NCBI RefSeq assembly: GCF_002554795.1
Contig: NZ_PDEQ01000004.1
Coordinates: forward strand, 248,001 to 312,000
Direction of reading: 5' to 3'
Source: Longibacter salinarum
GTDB lineage: Bacteria > Bacteroidota > Rhodothermia > Rhodothermales > Salinibacteraceae
DNA: 64,000 bases
Shown: positions 61,919 through 64,000 of the stretch, in pieces
Layout: each line of letters starts with the position of its first letter
Numbering within the stretch: the first letter of the stretch is position 1
Made by a program: the position numbers and the translations under genes
Notes under the pieces: generated by a model
Seen by the model: only the letters and a program-made list of their open reading frames with translations
Told to the model about the DNA's origin: nothing
Database searches by the model: none

Positions 61919-62875
61919 ATGAAAATACATACTGTGAACGCACGTCAAAGCTTCACCTATTGGCTTCCTCTTCTGCTCGTCCTCGGCGGGCTCTTCGCCG
62001 CGGGTTGCGGCCCAACGGCTCCAGAGGTCATGTCGACTTCTGGACCGGATGAGCTGGAAACCGGCGAATCTGGCACGTTTGAGGCCACCGTCAACGAAGA
62101 TGTCGGTGAAGATGGCCTCAGCTACACCTGGAACTTCGGCGACGGCAACACCGGCTCCGGCCTCCTCGCGAGCCACAGCTTCAGCTCGCCCGGAGAGTAC
62201 CAGGTCGTGTTCACCGCCCAGAACGAAGGCGGTACAGCCCGCGACACGATGATGGTCAACGTGGTGCGCCCGCCGCAGCCAGCCCGCATCACCACGATCA
62301 ACGCCAACCCGAATCCGGCAGACGAAGGCGAGTCGGTTAGCTTCAGCAGCAACGTCCGCGGCGACAGCCCCCTCTCCTATGAGTGGGACTTCGGCGACGG
62401 AAACACCGCTACCGGCGAGTCGGCTTCGCACACGTTCGAAGAGCCGGGCCAGTACACCGTCTCCCTCACCGCGTCGAACGACGTCGGCCAGGACACGCGC
62501 ACCCTCAACATGACGGTCGAGCGTGACCTGCCGCCGATCTGCACCAGCGTCAGCGAGTTCAACTCGGCGTTCTTCAGCCGGAACTCCAGCACGCTCTCGG
62601 ATGAAGCCGAGTCCTCCCTTATGGAGAACAGCGACATCCTGAGCCAGTGCCCGAACCTCAGCGTTCGCGTCGAAGGATACGCCGCCCCGGGCGAGCGTAG
62701 CCCTGAGTCCCTGTCGGAAGATCGCGCCCGCGCGGTCTCCCAGTTCTACCAGGACAACGATGTTGCCGCGAGCCGCGTCACGACGTCTGCTGAAGGCGAA
62801 GTGGGTGGAGTCACGAGCAAGAAAGGTGGCACGCGTCAGTTCCGCCGCGCCGACTCGATTCCGGTGCGCAACTAA
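61919..62875 (+). CDS. PKD-domain lipoprotein with OmpA-like C terminus
   Basis: A 318-residue lipoprotein (signal WLPLLLVLGGLFAAGC, Cys30). Two PKD domains follow in residues ~35-205, each with the typical YTWNFGDGNTGSG / YEWDFGDGNTATGE plus SHSFSSPGEYQVVFTAQN / SHTFEEPGQYTVSLTASN. The C-terminal ~110 residues form an OmpA-like peptidoglycan-binding domain (FNSAFFSRNSSTLSDEAESSLMEN, LSVRVEGYAAPGERSPESLSEDRARAVSQFY). It therefore ties the outer membrane to the cell wall and exposes PKD modules. A strong terminator follows. Confidence 0.9.
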   Translation: MKIHTVNARQSFTYWLPLLLVLGGLFAAGCGPTAPEVMSTSGPDELETGESGTFEATVNEDVGEDGLSYTWNFGDGNTGSGLLASHSFSSPGEYQVVFTAQNEGGTARDTMMVNVVRPPQPARITTINANPNPADEGESVSFSSNVRGDSPLSYEWDFGDGNTATGESASHTFEEPGQYTVSLTASNDVGQDTRTLNMTVERDLPPICTSVSEFNSAFFSRNSSTLSDEAESSLMENSDILSQCPNLSVRVEGYAAPGERSPESLSEDRARAVSQFYQDNDVAASRVTTSAEGEVGGVTSKKGGTRQFRRADSIPVRN

Positions 62876-62917
62876 CGTATCCGCCTGACGGATCTGGCGA
62901 GATTCGCTCTCGCCACC

Positions 62918-62954
62918 AAGGCCTCCTTCCTCCGGGAAGGAGGCCTTTTTGTAT
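62918..62954 (+). terminator. Terminator after PKD-OmpA gene
   Basis: Stem AAGGCCTCCTTC / GAAGGAGGCCTT with a short CTCCGG loop, followed by TTTTG. Confidence 0.88.
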
Positions 62955-63073
62955 GCAAACGGGTGTTTTGGCGCAGCGAATGGGCTTTCCCTCCCCGGCG
63001 AACTCCTGACCTCTCTGCTCCGTTTTCTACTTCCTCTTCTGTTTCTCTCTCGTCGCCTCCTTCCTTCATCCCC

Positions 63074-64000
63074 ATGCCCGGCTTCGACGCATCAGCCCAA
63101 TTGGATCTCACGCTACGCCTGAAGGCTGAAGCACGGCGCCTCGGCTTTGACGACTGCGGCATCTCTTCCGCTGAGCCCCTTGACGAGGAAGCCCGCCGTC
63201 TCGAACAATGGCTTCTCGAGGGACGCTACGCGACGATGGAGTGGATGGCGAACCATTTCGACAAGCGCACCGACCCCACCCAACTGGTTGAGGGGGCGCA
63301 GTCGGTCATCTCTGTGCTCCACAACTATTACCAACCCGATCCGCCCGAAGCGTCCGACGGGCGGGGAAAGATCAGTCGGTATGCGTGGGGCGACGATTAC
63401 CACGAGGTGATGAAGGACAAGCTGTACCGCCTCTATCAGTGGCTCCAGGAGGAGGTGGGTACAGATGTAAACGGGCGCGCATTTGTAGACTCGGCGCCCG
63501 TGATGGACAAAGCCTGGGCGGCTCGGTCCGGACTCGGCTGGCAGGGAAAGAATACCCTCCTGCTGAATCGCGAGATGGGCTCGTACTTCTTTCTTGGTGA
63601 GCTGATCGTCGACGTCCCTCTGACCCCCGATGCGCCGGTTCCCGACTCATGCGGCTCCTGCACTCGGTGCCTGGATGCCTGCCCGACCGACGCGCTGTAC
63701 GAACCGTATGCTCTCGACGCTTCACGCTGCATCTCCTACCTCACGATTGAGCACCGTGGCTTCGACGTGCCGGACGAGATCCGTGAGGAATTGCACAACT
63801 GGATCTTCGGCTGCGACATCTGTCAGCAGGTCTGCCCGTGGAATAAATTTTCGCGCCCGACGCAGGAGCCAAGGTACGAAGCGCGGGAGGACGTCCGCGA
63901 CACCGACTTACATGACTGGGTGGAGATGAATCTGGATGCCTTCGAGAAACGCTTTCAAGGTACGCCGGTCACGAGGGCCGGCTACGAAGGCTTTCAGCGG
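63074..64000 (+). CDS. queG: Epoxyqueuosine reductase, incomplete at window end
   Basis: Reduces epoxyqueuosine to queuosine in tRNA, the last step of queuosine synthesis, using cobalamin and two 4Fe-4S clusters. From ATG 63074 the frame runs to the end of the window without a stop (309 codons seen; the family is about 310-390 residues). LGFDDCGISSAEPLDEEARRLEQWL, YATMEWMANHFDKRTDP, and the ferredoxin-like motifs SCGSCTRCLDACPTDAL and CDICQQVCPWN are diagnostic. The catalytic acid lies in the VDSAPVMDKAWAARSGLGW region. Confidence 0.95.
   Translation, partial: MPGFDASAQLDLTLRLKAEARRLGFDDCGISSAEPLDEEARRLEQWLLEGRYATMEWMANHFDKRTDPTQLVEGAQSVISVLHNYYQPDPPEASDGRGKISRYAWGDDYHEVMKDKLYRLYQWLQEEVGTDVNGRAFVDSAPVMDKAWAARSGLGWQGKNTLLLNREMGSYFFLGELIVDVPLTPDAPVPDSCGSCTRCLDACPTDALYEPYALDASRCISYLTIEHRGFDVPDEIREELHNWIFGCDICQQVCPWNKFSRPTQEPRYEAREDVRDTDLHDWVEMNLDAFEKRFQGTPVTRAGYEGFQR

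Noticed and set aside
1-64000. CRISPR array
   Set aside because: No regularly spaced direct repeats of 24-40 bases were seen; the only tandem array is the GTTCAGG heptamer.

Overview
The window looks like a chromosomal segment of a high-GC, outer-membrane-bearing bacterium of the Bacteroidota/Rhodothermota type, probably a moderately halophilic Salinibacter/Longibacter-like member of Rhodothermia. The grounds are: acidic proteins; many signal-peptide beta-barrel proteins and lipoproteins; an F-type ATP synthase cluster that holds a, c, b, delta, alpha and gamma but not beta/epsilon; an N-terminally extended, exported subunit a; DUF4382/DUF5666 and PKD-OmpA lipoproteins; and a compatible-solute ABC transporter. 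This placement is inference from gene content; no 16S rRNA gene is present.

Layout. 0.2-9 kb: a barrel protein, rpoN diverging from ruvB, mltA, mgsA diverging from a 7Fe ferredoxin, a BI-1 family membrane protein and a cupredoxin-like lipoprotein. 9-19 kb (mostly minus strand): ahcY, a DUF4382 lipoprotein, an S10 peptidase, then a four-gene ECF sigma / anti-sigma / outer-membrane / secreted-protein operon in which both the anti-sigma factor and the barrel protein carry a glycogen-binding-type (CBM48/AMPK-beta) domain, then metK. 19-32 kb: acpP-fabF, dciA-like, tolC, mlaC-like, a glycosyltransferase-like gene, a TIM-barrel/membrane fusion, a barrel protein, a collagen-like lipoprotein plus Smr protein, an isoaspartyl peptidase and a second ECF-type sigma factor. 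32-44 kb: a YhaO/YhaN nuclease-ATPase pair, a DUF481 protein, a SpoIIAA-like protein, a winged-helix protein, tRNA-Thr, a betaine/choline-type ABC transporter and an M32 carboxypeptidase. 44-49.7 kb: a gene-poor, apparently accessory stretch with a coiled-coil protein, a periplasmic-TPR membrane protein, a possibly frameshifted gene and a Dda-like helicase. 49.8-64 kb: a nucleotide-sugar-epimerase-like oxidoreductase, tRNA-Ser, the ATP synthase cluster, bactofilin plus M23 peptidase, rpsT, a PKD-OmpA lipoprotein, and queG running off the end.

Two things stand out. First, the sigma/anti-sigma operon (13.9-17.7 kb) has the architecture of a cell-surface signalling device in which a periplasmic glycan-binding fold is built into the anti-sigma factor and repeated on the co-transcribed outer-membrane protein. 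Second, four copies of a ~200-bp element with GAACCTGTTTGGCGGA-type inverted ends and nested internal inverted repeats lie in intergenic DNA at 4.7, 36.9, 39.1 and 45.1 kb. They look like a MITE-like or structured repeat family with no coding capacity. Smaller points of interest are a long perfect-stem hairpin in a 427-bp gap between atpE and atpF, a substrate-binding/permease fusion in the less usual domain order, and a type-1-copper-ligand set in a small lipoprotein.

Functional links inside the window: metK and ahcY belong to the S-adenosylmethionine cycle; acpP and fabF to fatty-acid synthesis; mltA, the M23 peptidase and bactofilin to envelope shape and peptidoglycan; tolC- and mlaC-type genes to envelope transport; ruvB, YhaO/YhaN and the Dda-like helicase to DNA repair.
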